A stretch of 64,000 bases of DNA from an uncultured Oscillospiraceae bacterium (GCA_934667095.1 CAKULE010000003.1:1-64000), one strand, 5' to 3'; counted from the first letter of the stretch, positions 45,984-53,896 are shown. Numbers and translations are program-made. The notes: generated from the letters alone by a model not told the origin.

Positions 45984-47279
45984 ATGAATCTCACAACCAC
46001 CTTCCTTACGCTGGGCCGCAAGGCCAAGCGCGCCCTCACCGGCGGCCACGCCGCTCCCGTCTATCCCTGCCCCGTCCGCCGTATTGAGCGGGTAGCCCTT
46101 GGGCAGCGGGTGTGCGCCATGACCTTTGACGACGGTCCATGCCTCCTGCCGCCCTCGGCGGACCCTGACGGCAAACCTCTGACTCTCCAGCTGATGGAAA
46201 CGCTGGAGGCTCACGGGGCCCGGGGCACCTTTGACGTGGTTGGGGACACCGCCGGGAACTACCCGGACAAACCCGGCCGGGAGGGTACCGCCGCGTGGGG
46301 CGGTCTTCGGTATGACCACTATCCCGACATCGGCCGGGACGATCAGGGCGGCGCGGCCCATGCGCCGGAGCTCATCGCCCGGATGCTGGAGATGGGCCAT
46401 GCCGTCACCAACCACACCTATGCCCATGTGCTGTTCGGGCGGAAGAACATAGTCTACGGCCAGCGGGCGGTGCGCGCCGGGCTGGAGGATACCGTGGCCG
46501 ACCTCCGGCGGCTCCACGACCTGCTCGAGCGGGACTTCGGCTACACCATGACCCTCGCCCGGCCGCCCCACTACGTGGACCGCATGGCCGACGGCTTTTC
46601 CAGTTATGACGCCTACACCATGCTGGGGTATCAATATATGGCTGCCTCCTACGACGGGGCGGGCTGGATGCCGCTGGACAGCTACCGGCAGGAAGTGGAT
46701 GCCATGGTAAAGCCTATGGAGACCCTGCTGGCCTCCAATCCGGATGCTCTGTGCGGGCAGATCATCTTCCAGAAAGACGGCTTCAACATGGCCCGGCGCA
46801 CCCCGGTGGCCGACGGACTGGGGGCGCAGCTGGACCTGCTGGCCCGGTACGGCTACCGGGTAGTCACCGTGCCGGAGCTGCTGACCATGAGCCCCTGCGC
46901 CGACGTCAAGCCCGGCGAGGCCGGCTTTGACGCCGCCAGGCGCCTGCTGGACCGGGGTCTTTGCGCCGCCTACCGGGATAACACCCTTCGACTGGACCAA
47001 CCGGCCAACGCCGCCGATGCCGCAGCCCTGCTCTTCGGCCGGGAGGGCGTTCTCAACCGCGCGGCGGAGGGGCGGCCCATCGCCAAAGGAGAGCACCACT
47101 GCGCCGGAGCCTTCGAGGCCCTGCGGGCCGCCGGCGGTCCCGCCCTCACTCCGGACGCGGCCCTTACCGGCCCAGTACTGGACGAGCTCTGCCGGGTCAG
47201 GTTCGACGCCGCCCCCGGCCTCACCGGCAGCCTCAGCCGGCGGGACCTGCTGCTGGCAGTGGACGGCCTCTGCAGCTAA
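45984..47279 (+). CDS. Polysaccharide deacetylase-like (NodB/CE4) protein with an SLH-like C-terminal domain
   Basis: A 431-residue protein. CE4 motif 1 is TFDDGP near residue 50 and motif 2 is NHTYAH near residue 140 (H-x3-H metal ligands); the later ARPPHY block corresponds to motif 3. Residues about 305-350 (SPCADVKPGEAGFDAARRLL, then AAYRDNTLRLDQPANAADAA) look like an S-layer homology repeat. No signal peptide is visible, which is odd for a protein acting on wall polysaccharide; the N-terminus NLTTTFLTLGRKAKRALTG is only amphipathic. The ATG at 45984 has TGGAGG upstream. It likely acts with the preceding ATP-grasp enzyme. Confidence 0.78.
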   Translation: MNLTTTFLTLGRKAKRALTGGHAAPVYPCPVRRIERVALGQRVCAMTFDDGPCLLPPSADPDGKPLTLQLMETLEAHGARGTFDVVGDTAGNYPDKPGREGTAAWGGLRYDHYPDIGRDDQGGAAHAPELIARMLEMGHAVTNHTYAHVLFGRKNIVYGQRAVRAGLEDTVADLRRLHDLLERDFGYTMTLARPPHYVDRMADGFSSYDAYTMLGYQYMAASYDGAGWMPLDSYRQEVDAMVKPMETLLASNPDALCGQIIFQKDGFNMARRTPVADGLGAQLDLLARYGYRVVTVPELLTMSPCADVKPGEAGFDAARRLLDRGLCAAYRDNTLRLDQPANAADAAALLFGREGVLNRAAEGRPIAKGEHHCAGAFEALRAAGGPALTPDAALTGPVLDELCRVRFDAAPGLTGSLSRRDLLLAVDGLCS

Positions 47280-47282
47280 AAG

Positions 47283-47318
47283 AGCGGGAGCACCTGCATC
47301 GGCGCTCCCGCTTTTATT
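47283..47318 (+). terminator. Terminator of the ATP-grasp/deacetylase operon
   Basis: A 9-bp stem AGCGGGAGC / GCTCCCGCT followed by TTTTATTATT, directly after the stop codon. Confidence 0.85.
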
Positions 47319-47421
47319 ATTGTCACCTGCCAAAAATTTTTCTCCTCAAAAGACAGCAAAATCCGCCCGGCCTCCTGCGTCAGGTGGAGCGTGCAAAATT
47401 TCAGGACCCGCCCGCCGCAGG

Positions 47422-47451
47422 GCTTCCACAACTTCCGCAAAGTTTTCCACA
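47422..47451 (+). other. Paired DnaA-box-like motif, copy 2
   Basis: GCTTCCACA (47422-47430) and TTTTCCACA (47443-47451) are spaced 21 bp apart. The 34-bp block matches the minus strand of 18252-18285 at roughly four of five positions, with the core CAAAGTTTTCCACA identical. The surrounding 240 bp (47319-47557) contain no supported gene. Confidence 0.5.
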
Positions 47452-47557
47452 GCCCTGTGCAGCCTGCGGAAGTCGAAAAATCCTCCTCACGCAGTTTACA
47501 TAAGAGAAGTCAATACGCTACTTTCCAGTCGTTTTCGACAAACTTCATCACAGCATG

Positions 47558-47594
47558 AAAAAAGCGGCCCACCCCAACGGATGGGCCGCTTTTT
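47558..47594 (-). terminator. Terminator of the second amino acid transporter operon
   Basis: Stem AAAAAGCGGCCCA / TGGGCCGCTTTTT, immediately after the ATPase stop on the minus strand, with a TTTTTTC tail. Confidence 0.9.
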
Positions 47595-47595
47595 C

Positions 47596-48318
47596 TCAGA
47601 GGACCTTGGACAAAAAGTCGATGGTCCGCTGTTCCTTTGGATTGGCAAAAAAGGCGTGGGGCTCGCCCTGCTCCAGAATGTGGCCGCCGTCCATGAAGAG
47701 CACCCGGGTGCCCACCTCACGGGCAAAGCCCATCTCGTGGGTGACCACCACCATGGTCATTCCCTCGTTGGCCAGCTCCTTCATGACCTCCAGCACCTCG
47801 CCCACCATTTCAGGGTCCAGCGCGGAGGTGGGCTCGTCAAAGAGCATCAGCTTGGGTTTCATAGCCAGCGCCCGGACGATGGCGATCCGCTGCTTCTGCC
47901 CGCCGGATAGCTGGGCAGGGTAGGCGTCTGCCTTGTCGGACAGGTTCACCCGTTCCAGCAGGGCGGAGGCGGTGTCATCGGCCTCCGCCTGACTCATCAG
48001 CCTGGTGCGCACCGGGGCCAGGGTAATGTTCTTCCGGATGGTCATGTTGGGGAACAGGTTGAAGTGCTGGAACACCATGCCCATCTGCCGGCGGATGGCG
48101 TTGATGTCGCTCTTGGGGTCGGTGATCTCCGTGCCGTCAAAGGTGATGGTGCCGGAGGTGGGGGTCTCCAGCAGGTTCAGGCACCGCAGGAAGGTGGACT
48201 TACCGGAGCCGGAGGGCCCGATGACCACCACCTTCTCCCCGGGGTAGATATGCTCGGAGATGTCGTCCAGCACCAGATGATCGCCAAAGGACTTGGAGAG
48301 ATGTTTAACGTCGATCAC
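47596..48318 (-). CDS. Polar amino acid ABC transporter ATP-binding protein (GlnQ type)
   Basis: A 240-residue ATPase with Walker A GPSGSGKST, Q-loop MVFQHFNLFPNM, signature LSGGQKQR, Walker B LMLFDEPTSALDPE and switch His VVTHEMGF. The start is GTG at 48318 with AAGGAGG about 10 nt upstream, inside the end of the permease gene (14-bp overlap). It is the third gene of the operon. The substrate is a polar amino acid; unlike the transporter at 29011-31674 it has no riboswitch. Confidence 0.94.
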   Translation of the reverse strand: MIDVKHLSKSFGDHLVLDDISEHIYPGEKVVVIGPSGSGKSTFLRCLNLLETPTSGTITFDGTEITDPKSDINAIRRQMGMVFQHFNLFPNMTIRKNITLAPVRTRLMSQAEADDTASALLERVNLSDKADAYPAQLSGGQKQRIAIVRALAMKPKLMLFDEPTSALDPEMVGEVLEVMKELANEGMTMVVVTHEMGFAREVGTRVLFMDGGHILEQGEPHAFFANPKEQRTIDFLSKVL

Positions 48319-49078
48319 TTTGACGCAGCCTCCTTTCCAGCTTGCCCAGCAGCCACGTGAGCACCATGACCACCACCAGATACATCAGGGCGATGCCCAC
48401 ATAGGGGAACATGTATTCATAGGTCTTGGAGCCCACCGCCTCGGCAAAGTACACCAGCTCGGTTCCGCCGATGGCGGACACCAGAGAGGTATCCTTGAAC
48501 AGGGTGATAAGCTCGTTGCCCAGAGAGGGCAGGATATTCTTGAACGCCTGAGGAATGATGATGAACCGCATGGTGTCCAGATAGCCGAGGCCGAGAGAAC
48601 GGCCGGCCTCCATCTGGCCCTGATCCACGCTCATCAGGCCGCCGCGGACGATCTCCGCCACGTAGGCGCCGGAGTTGATACCCAGACCGATGATGCCCAC
48701 CATGGTGTGGTTCCGGCTGGTTTTGAACACCACGAAGCCCCAGATCAGCAGCTGCACCATCATGGGGGTGCCCCGGATGACGGTGGTGTAGATCTTGCAG
48801 AGGACGTTCAGCACACCCAGCACCGGGTTGCGGCGGCCGATCCGCTGCTGGTCGTGGGCGGTGCGCACCACGGCCACCAGAATGCCAAGGATCACGCCGA
48901 TGACCAGGGCGGTGATGGTGAGCTCCAGCGTGATGCCGATGCCCTTCAGGTACAGCTTCCAGCGGTCGCCGTCCACAAAGGCCTTATAGAAGTTGATAAA
49001 GAACTTCTGGCCAAAGGTCAGCACGTCGCCGTTTTTCAGGGCCTGCGCCAATGTCTGATAGGTCTGCGCCCAATCCAT
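48305..49078 (-). CDS. Polar amino acid ABC transporter permease
   Basis: A 257-residue inner-membrane protein of the HisMQ/GlnP type. It is identified by the N-terminal coupling segment LCKIYTTVIRGTPMMVQLLI and the EAA loop DQGQMEAGRSLGLGYLDTM, with about five hydrophobic segments. AAGGAGG lies 7 nt before the ATG. A single permease gene implies a homodimer. The 85-bp gap to the binding-protein gene contains a strong hairpin. Confidence 0.93.
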   Translation of the reverse strand: MDWAQTYQTLAQALKNGDVLTFGQKFFINFYKAFVDGDRWKLYLKGIGITLELTITALVIGVILGILVAVVRTAHDQQRIGRRNPVLGVLNVLCKIYTTVIRGTPMMVQLLIWGFVVFKTSRNHTMVGIIGLGINSGAYVAEIVRGGLMSVDQGQMEAGRSLGLGYLDTMRFIIIPQAFKNILPSLGNELITLFKDTSLVSAIGGTELVYFAEAVGSKTYEYMFPYVGIALMYLVVVMVLTWLLGKLERRLRQSDRR

Positions 49079-49109
49079 AGGCGGACCTCCTTTCCCGTAT
49101 GACCCACGG

Positions 49110-49139
49110 CAAGGCGGGCAGCATGGGCCGCCCGCCTTG
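49110..49139 (-). other. Intercistronic hairpin after the binding-protein gene
   Basis: A 10-bp perfect stem CAAGGCGGGC / GCCCGCCTTG with a 10-nt loop and no U tract. Its position after the binding-protein cistron mirrors the hairpin at 29995-30015 and suggests differential mRNA stability. Confidence 0.6.
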
Positions 49140-49163
49140 TGGGATCAGATCTGATTTTTTGCC

Positions 49164-50033
49164 TTAGTCGGCCTTGATGTACTTGTCCACGATGGCCTGG
49201 AAGGTGCCGTCCTGCTTCAGCTCAGCCATGGCCTGGTTGATGGCGTTCAGCAGCTCGGTGTTGCCCTTCTTCATGCCGATGGCGTAGTCCTCAGTGAGCC
49301 ACTCGGTGTCCAGGATCTTCAGGCCGGGGTTGGCGGCCACGAAGGCCTTGGCGGGCTCGTTGTCGATGATGACGGCATCGATCTGGTTATTCTTCAGGGC
49401 CTCGATGGCCAGGGCGCCGGTCTCGTAAGCAGTGACGTGGTCCTCGCCGTAGCCGCCGTTGTCGGGAGTGTCAGAGGCGTAGATGTAGCCGGTGGTGGCC
49501 TTCTGGCAGCCGATCTTGTCGGCGTTGGCCAGATCGTCCAGGGTCTGGATGGGGGAGTCCTCCTTGACGATGACCACCTGCACGCCGGTGGCGTAGCTGT
49601 CGGAGAAGTCCAGGACTTCCTTCCGGGTCTCGGTGACAGTGACGCCGGCCATCACGATGTCGCTCTTTCCATTCTGGGCGGCCAGCAGGGCGGCGTCAAA
49701 GCCCATGTCGTCCACCACCAGCTCCAGGCCCAGCTTCTCGGCGATGGCCGCGGCCACCTCAACGTCGATGCCCTCGAAGGAGCCGTCGTCGGCCACCATC
49801 TCATAGGGAGGGAAGGCGGCGTTGGTGGACATGTGGAGCTTGCCGGCCTCCACGGTCTTCAGGCCGGTCTCGGGCTCGCTGCTGGGCTCAGCGGAATCGC
49901 TGGGGGCGGCGGATTCAGAGGGGGTGGGGGTGGCAGAGGGCTGGGTGGTGCCGCCGGAACAGGCGGCCAGTGCGAAGAGCATGGACAGTGCCAGCGCAGC
50001 GGCCAGCAGTTTCTTGGTGAGTTTCATTTTCAT
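49164..50033 (-). CDS. Polar amino acid-binding lipoprotein (SBP family 3)
   Basis: A 289-residue solute-binding protein with a lipoprotein signal (LLAAALALSMLFALAAC) and a long Ser/Pro/Glu spacer. The family 3 core has LHMSTNAAFPPYEMVADDGSF and GIDVEVAAAIAEKLGLELVV. It feeds the permease and ATPase encoded downstream. Candidate ligands are cystine, glutamine or basic amino acids; the sequence does not decide. Two ATGs (50033 and 50027) are possible; the second has better spacing to AAGGAG but both give the same mature protein. The promoter and palindromes lie upstream. Confidence 0.92.
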   Translation of the reverse strand: MKMKLTKKLLAAALALSMLFALAACSGGTTQPSATPTPSESAAPSDSAEPSSEPETGLKTVEAGKLHMSTNAAFPPYEMVADDGSFEGIDVEVAAAIAEKLGLELVVDDMGFDAALLAAQNGKSDIVMAGVTVTETRKEVLDFSDSYATGVQVVIVKEDSPIQTLDDLANADKIGCQKATTGYIYASDTPDNGGYGEDHVTAYETGALAIEALKNNQIDAVIIDNEPAKAFVAANPGLKILDTEWLTEDYAIGMKKGNTELLNAINQAMAELKQDGTFQAIVDKYIKAD

Positions 50034-50079
50034 CTATCTCCTTTTGCGTTGGATGGGGTTTGTTTTGGTTGATGGTCGT

Positions 50080-50108
50080 ACTATACACCAGCTCTGAATA
50101 AAATGCAA
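50080..50108 (-). promoter_or_regulatory. Promoter of the second amino acid transporter operon
   Basis: Minus strand: TTGCAT (50103-50108), 17 bp, TATAGT (50080-50085). Initiation near 50073 gives a 40-nt leader. Confidence 0.78.
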
Positions 50109-50136
50109 GGGTTTTTTTGAATATTTTCGGCTTTCT

Positions 50137-50185
50137 ACGGTTTATATTCAGTAAACCGTGAATGTATATACATTTTTGTGCACAA
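50137..50185. promoter_or_regulatory. Cluster of three palindromes upstream of the amino acid transporter promoter
   Basis: ACGGTTTA/TAAACCGT (50137-50144 and 50152-50159), the perfect palindrome AATGTATATACATT (50161-50174) and TTGTGCACAA (50176-50185) follow one another 30-105 bp upstream of the -35. They look like binding sites for dimeric regulators. None matches an operator I can name with confidence. Confidence 0.45.
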
Positions 50186-50188
50186 TGG

Positions 50189-50226
50189 TAAAAAGCGGCC
50201 CTGCCGGTGAACCCGGCGGGGCCGCT
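50189..50226 (-). terminator. Terminator after the acetyltransferase gene at 50231
   Basis: Stem AGCGGCCCTGCCGG / CCCGGCGGGGCCGCT (one bulge) with a TTTTTACC tail on the minus strand. Confidence 0.88.
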
Positions 50227-50230
50227 CCAT

Positions 50231-51067
50231 TCAATCGAAGCCCAGTCCAAAGTATCCGGAGGGCTGCCGCTGCCAGCGGGAGGGCGCCGCGCCGTACAGC
50301 CAGCACAGGCCGCCGAAGGGCTGGCCCTCCTCCGGCCCGGCGGGGAGGCGGATCTCCGTCTGCCCGCCGCAGAGGGCGGCGCAGGCGGCGGCCCCCGCGG
50401 CCTCGTCCTCCGGGGCGCACAGCAGTTCCTTCACCACAGCCCCCTCGGGTAGGACCTCCACCGCGGCACAGGCGGGGCCGTGGAGCAGCTCCAGCCGCCG
50501 CAGGCCGCCGGGAACCCCGCCGCCCATGTACTGCTGGAAGGCCAGCTGGCCCTCCGTCTGGGTCACGTGGGTGGTCCCGGCCAGCAGGGCCTCCCGCAGG
50601 GCGGCGTACTCCGCCGGGGAGAGGGGGGACGACGGGGTCGATTCTCCGGGCTCCGCCGTGATCCTCCGGTGCCGGAAGGCGGGGGCGAAGCCGTTGGCCC
50701 CGAAAAAGTCAAACAGGGAGGGCTCCGCCGGCACGGTGAGGATGCAGTCTGCCCGCCGCTCCCGCAGCAGGGACTTGGCGAAGTCCAGCAGCAGGGCGGC
50801 ACAGCCCTTGCCCCGGCGCTCCGGGGCGGTGGCCAGGGCGTAGACGTACCCCCCCCGGACGCTCCAGCCGTCGGAGAAGGTCAGGGTCACCTCCGGCAGG
50901 GCCAGCATGGAGCACAGCGCGCCGTCCTCCTTCAGAATCAGCGGCCCCTCCGGGGCGCACAGGTCGTAGAACCGGCGTTGAAAGTCTGCCCCGTCCCCGA
51001 ACACGGCGGCCCAGAGCTCCTCCGCCTCCCGCCGCTCCTCCGGCCGGGCAAAGCGCATTTCCACCAT
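50231..51067 (-). CDS. GNAT-family acetyltransferase with a C-terminal extension
   Basis: A 278-residue protein. Residues 1-150 form a GNAT domain with the acetyl-CoA loop ATAPERRGKGCAALLLDFA and DFFGANGFAPAFRHR. The remaining 130 residues (LSPAEYAALREALLAG onward) resemble the second lobe of Eis-like or two-domain acetyltransferases. The substrate is unknown. GGGAGG precedes the ATG, 3 bp after the DUF2156 stop, so the two genes form an operon. The partner's GNAT-like fold suggests both may act on the same aminoacyl or lipid substrate (inference). Confidence 0.8.
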   Translation of the reverse strand: MVEMRFARPEERREAEELWAAVFGDGADFQRRFYDLCAPEGPLILKEDGALCSMLALPEVTLTFSDGWSVRGGYVYALATAPERRGKGCAALLLDFAKSLLRERRADCILTVPAEPSLFDFFGANGFAPAFRHRRITAEPGESTPSSPLSPAEYAALREALLAGTTHVTQTEGQLAFQQYMGGGVPGGLRRLELLHGPACAAVEVLPEGAVVKELLCAPEDEAAGAAACAALCGGQTEIRLPAGPEEGQPFGGLCWLYGAAPSRWQRQPSGYFGLGFD

Positions 51068-51070
51068 GGT

Positions 51071-51970
51071 TCACACCTCCCGGGCGGTGAATTTCTCCAG
51101 CAGAATGTCGGGATAGTAGGACAGCTTGGCCTTCCGCAGGCCCTCCAGCCCCAGATCGTCCTCCCGGTTGAACCACTGGGTGTCGGGGTACAGCCGGCGG
51201 ATATAGCGGGCCAGCTCCCGGTTGATGACGGGGTAGGCCCCCTCCACGTCGGCGTAGGCCTTTTCGAAGTGGACGTCGAAGCAGCCGGGGGCGGTGAAGC
51301 TGCCCATGGAAAAGGCTACCGCCCGGCCCCCCGCCCGGATGAGGCCGCCGGTCATCTCCAGCGTGTCCATGTGGTACAGGGCCTCCACCACGGAGATGCT
51401 CTCCTCCCCCATGGTCTCGCCGCTGTCATCGTGCTTCTCGGCGGCCCAGGCCCGCTCCAGTTCCAGACACTCGGGCACATTCTCCCGGGTCAGGGGCTCG
51501 AAAAGCCAGTCGGGGAACTGCTCGTCAAAGCGGTGGATGTGGTTTCGCTTGCCGTGGAGCTTCTTGCCCGTCAGGTCGGCCAGCTTGTTGATGTCGTAGA
51601 TATAGTCCCAGCTGTCCCGGTCGGGCTCGAAAGCGAAGCGGCCGGGGCAGGCGGCCTCCAGCTTCTCCCTCTGGTCCGGAGTGAGGCACACCAGCGACAG
51701 GGGCACGCCGCGCTCTCTGGCGTCCGCCGCCAGCGCGTCCACCGCCGGGGCCAGCGGGCCGCCGCCGGCGGGGTAGAGGTAGCTCACCCCCAGCCGGGCG
51801 TCCACGTGGATCAGCAGGCGGTCCGCCCAGCGGGCGATCTTCGCCTGATAGGCCCGGCTCCAGAGGTACACATTGTTGAAATTATAGTCGCAGCCCATGG
51901 TGGGCTCCGCCGACAGCAGGGGCTGCGCCCATGCGCGGTCGGTGAGTTCGGGGCACTTGAATTCGATCAT
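51071..51970 (-). CDS. DUF2156 protein (phosphatidylglycerol lysyltransferase C-terminal-like, GNAT fold)
   Basis: A 299-residue soluble protein corresponding to the aminoacyl-transferase domain of MprF-type enzymes without the membrane part. Landmarks are TMGCDYNFNNVYLWSRAY near the N-terminus, KKLHGKRNHIHRFDEQFPD and FNREDDLGLEGLRKAKLSYY near the C-terminus. Stand-alone DUF2156 proteins are widespread in Firmicutes with mostly unknown substrates. The ATG at 51970 has AAGGAA 14 nt upstream, which is wide. It is followed by a GNAT gene in the same operon and has its own promoter. Confidence 0.82.
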   Translation of the reverse strand: MIEFKCPELTDRAWAQPLLSAEPTMGCDYNFNNVYLWSRAYQAKIARWADRLLIHVDARLGVSYLYPAGGGPLAPAVDALAADARERGVPLSLVCLTPDQREKLEAACPGRFAFEPDRDSWDYIYDINKLADLTGKKLHGKRNHIHRFDEQFPDWLFEPLTRENVPECLELERAWAAEKHDDSGETMGEESISVVEALYHMDTLEMTGGLIRAGGRAVAFSMGSFTAPGCFDVHFEKAYADVEGAYPVINRELARYIRRLYPDTQWFNREDDLGLEGLRKAKLSYYPDILLEKFTAREV

Positions 51971-52013
51971 GGATGTAATACAGTTCCTTTCTGTAAGGTC
52001 TCGATTGGAAAAT

Positions 52014-52042
52014 ATCATAGCATACCCATAGGATAAAAACAA
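52014..52042 (-). promoter_or_regulatory. Promoter of the DUF2156-acetyltransferase operon
   Basis: Minus strand: TTGTTT (52037-52042), 17 bp, TATGAT (52014-52019) with extended TGC. It lies just downstream of the rny terminator. Confidence 0.7.
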
Positions 52043-52052
52043 CAGGAAACCG

Positions 52053-52088
52053 GCAAAAAGCCGCCGCGGAGTTTCTTCCGCGGCGGCT
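52053..52088 (-). terminator. Terminator after rny
   Basis: A 12-bp stem AGCCGCCGCGGA / TCCGCGGCGGCT with a 6-nt loop and a TTTTTG tail on the minus strand. Confidence 0.9.
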
Positions 52089-52096
52089 GACGGCGT

Positions 52097-53650
52097 TTAC
52101 TTGGCGTACTCGATGGCTTTGGTCTCCCGGATAAGGTTGACCTTGATCTGGCCCGGGTATTCCAGCTCGTCCTCGATCTTCTTGGCAATGTCCCGGGCAA
52201 GAATGACCATCTGGTCCTCGCTGACCTGCTCGGGCTTGACCATGATGCGCACCTCACGACCGGCCTGGATGGCGTAGGCCTTCTCCACGCCGGGGAAGGA
52301 GGAGGTGAGCTCCTCCAGCTTCTCCAGCCGCTTGATGTAGTACTCCACGTTCTCGCGGCGGGCGCCGGGGCGGGCGGCGGAGATGGCGTCGGCCGCCTGC
52401 ACCAGACAGGCCACCACCGTCCGGGCCTCCACATCGCCGTGGTGGGCCTCAATGGCGTGGATGACCCCCTCGCTCTCCTTATACTTCCGGGCCAGCTCCA
52501 CGCCGATCTGCACGTGGGAGCCCTCCACCTCGTGGTCGATGGCCTTGCCCAGATCGTGCAGCAGGCCGGCCCGCTTGGCCATGTTCACGTCAGCGCCCAG
52601 CTCGGCGGCCAGCAGGCCCGCCAGATGGGACACCTCGATGGAGTGGCTCAGCACGTTCTGGCCATAGCTGGTGCGGTAGTGCTGGCGGCCCAGCAGCTTG
52701 ATGAGCTCGGGGTTCAGGCCGTGGACGTTGGTCTCAAACACGGCGCGCTCGCCCTCGGCCTTGATGGTGGCGTCCACCTCGCGCTTGGCCTTCTCCACCA
52801 TCTCCTCGATGCGGGTGGGATGGATACGGCCGTCCAGAATGAGCTTCTCCAGCGCCAGCCGGGCGATCTCCCGGCGGACAGGGTCGAAGCAGGAGACAGT
52901 GATGGCCTCCGGCGTGTCATCGATGATCAGGTCCACGCCGGTCATGGTCTCCAGCGTGCGGATGTTGCGGCCCTCGCGGCCGATGATGCGGCCCTTCATC
53001 TCGTCATTGGGCAGGGGCACCACGGACACGGTGGCCTCCGCCACGTGGTCGGCGGCGCAGCGCTGGATGGCCAGCGCGATCTGCTCCCGGGCGTAGGTGT
53101 CGGCCTCCTCCTTGAAGCGGGTCTGGATCTCCTTGATCTTCAGGGCCTCCTCGTGGGTGACCTCGTCCTGGATCTTCTCGATGAGGTAGTGCTTGGCCTC
53201 GTCTACGGTGAGGCCGGAGATACGCTCCAGCTGCTCCAGCTGGTGGCCCTTGATCTCCTCCACCTCGGCCCGCTCCCGCTCCACCTGAGCGGTCTTGGCG
53301 GCCAAAGCGTCTTCCTTCTTCTCCATGTTCTCGGTCTTGCGGTCCAGATTTTCTTCCTTCTGGTTCAGGCGGTTCTCCTGACGCTGGAGCTCGTTCCGGC
53401 GGTCCTTGACCTCCTTGTCGAACTCGGTGCGGGCCTTGAGGATCTCCTCCTTGGCCTCCACGGTGGCCTCGCGCTTCTTGCTCTCAGCGCTCTTGATGGC
53501 CTCGTTGATGATGCGGCGGGCCTCTTCCTCGGCGGAACCGATCTCCCGCTCGGCAGTGGCTTTGCGGCGCTGATAGCCCATCACCGCGCCCACAGCCGCG
53601 CCCACGATCAGGGCGACTACGATCAAAATGATCGCAAGATACAGTTGCAA
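52097..53650 (-). CDS. rny: Ribonuclease Y
   Basis: A 517-residue membrane-anchored endoribonuclease that initiates bulk mRNA decay in Firmicutes. The N-terminal membrane helix (LYLAIILIVVALIVGAAVG) is followed by a long Glu/Lys/Arg-rich coiled coil to about residue 195. The KH domain has IIGREGRNIRTLE, and the HD domain has LLHDLGKAIDHEVEGSH with the metal-binding HD pair. The start is taken as TTG at 53650, because AGGAGG is then 8 nt away; the GTG at 53659 overlaps the ribosome site. A strong promoter 220 bp upstream gives a long leader with a terminator-like hairpin. Confidence 0.95.
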   Translation of the reverse strand: MQLYLAIILIVVALIVGAAVGAVMGYQRRKATAEREIGSAEEEARRIINEAIKSAESKKREATVEAKEEILKARTEFDKEVKDRRNELQRQENRLNQKEENLDRKTENMEKKEDALAAKTAQVERERAEVEEIKGHQLEQLERISGLTVDEAKHYLIEKIQDEVTHEEALKIKEIQTRFKEEADTYAREQIALAIQRCAADHVAEATVSVVPLPNDEMKGRIIGREGRNIRTLETMTGVDLIIDDTPEAITVSCFDPVRREIARLALEKLILDGRIHPTRIEEMVEKAKREVDATIKAEGERAVFETNVHGLNPELIKLLGRQHYRTSYGQNVLSHSIEVSHLAGLLAAELGADVNMAKRAGLLHDLGKAIDHEVEGSHVQIGVELARKYKESEGVIHAIEAHHGDVEARTVVACLVQAADAISAARPGARRENVEYYIKRLEKLEELTSSFPGVEKAYAIQAGREVRIMVKPEQVSEDQMVILARDIAKKIEDELEYPGQIKVNLIRETKAIEYAK

Positions 53651-53789
53651 GTGTGACACCTCCTGTTAGATTTACGGGCTGAATTTTGACAAAATAAGAC
53701 GCGATGCACAAGCTGCGCACCGCGATAACCAGAAAACCGCCGCCGAAGCGCGGTATTTGAGTGTCATATATAGTATGGAAGAATATATG

Positions 53790-53815
53790 AAAAAGAAAGC
53801 CCCCGGCGGGTGCTT
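53790..53815 (-). promoter_or_regulatory. Terminator-like hairpin in the rny leader (candidate attenuator)
   Basis: Minus strand: AAGCACCC-GCC-GGGGGCTT (one mismatch in the stem) followed by TCTTTTTC. It sits about 45 nt after the predicted transcription start and about 140 nt before the start codon, so most transcripts could end here unless the hairpin is prevented. Confidence 0.5.
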
Positions 53816-53867
53816 ATATACGCTCAAGCAGGCGAAAACGCCCGGTTCTCCGAAATTATCTTTTATT

Positions 53868-53896
53868 ATTGTAAAGGTCCGGGCCTTTTCTGTCAA
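53868..53896 (-). promoter_or_regulatory. Promoter of rny
   Basis: Minus strand: TTGACA (53891-53896), 17 bp, TACAAT (53868-53873). The leader to the TTG start is about 210 nt. Confidence 0.82.

Noticed and set aside
50161..50174. ArgR-type operator
   Set aside because: The palindrome AATGTATATACATT does not match the TGAATWWWWATTCA arginine box at the key positions.
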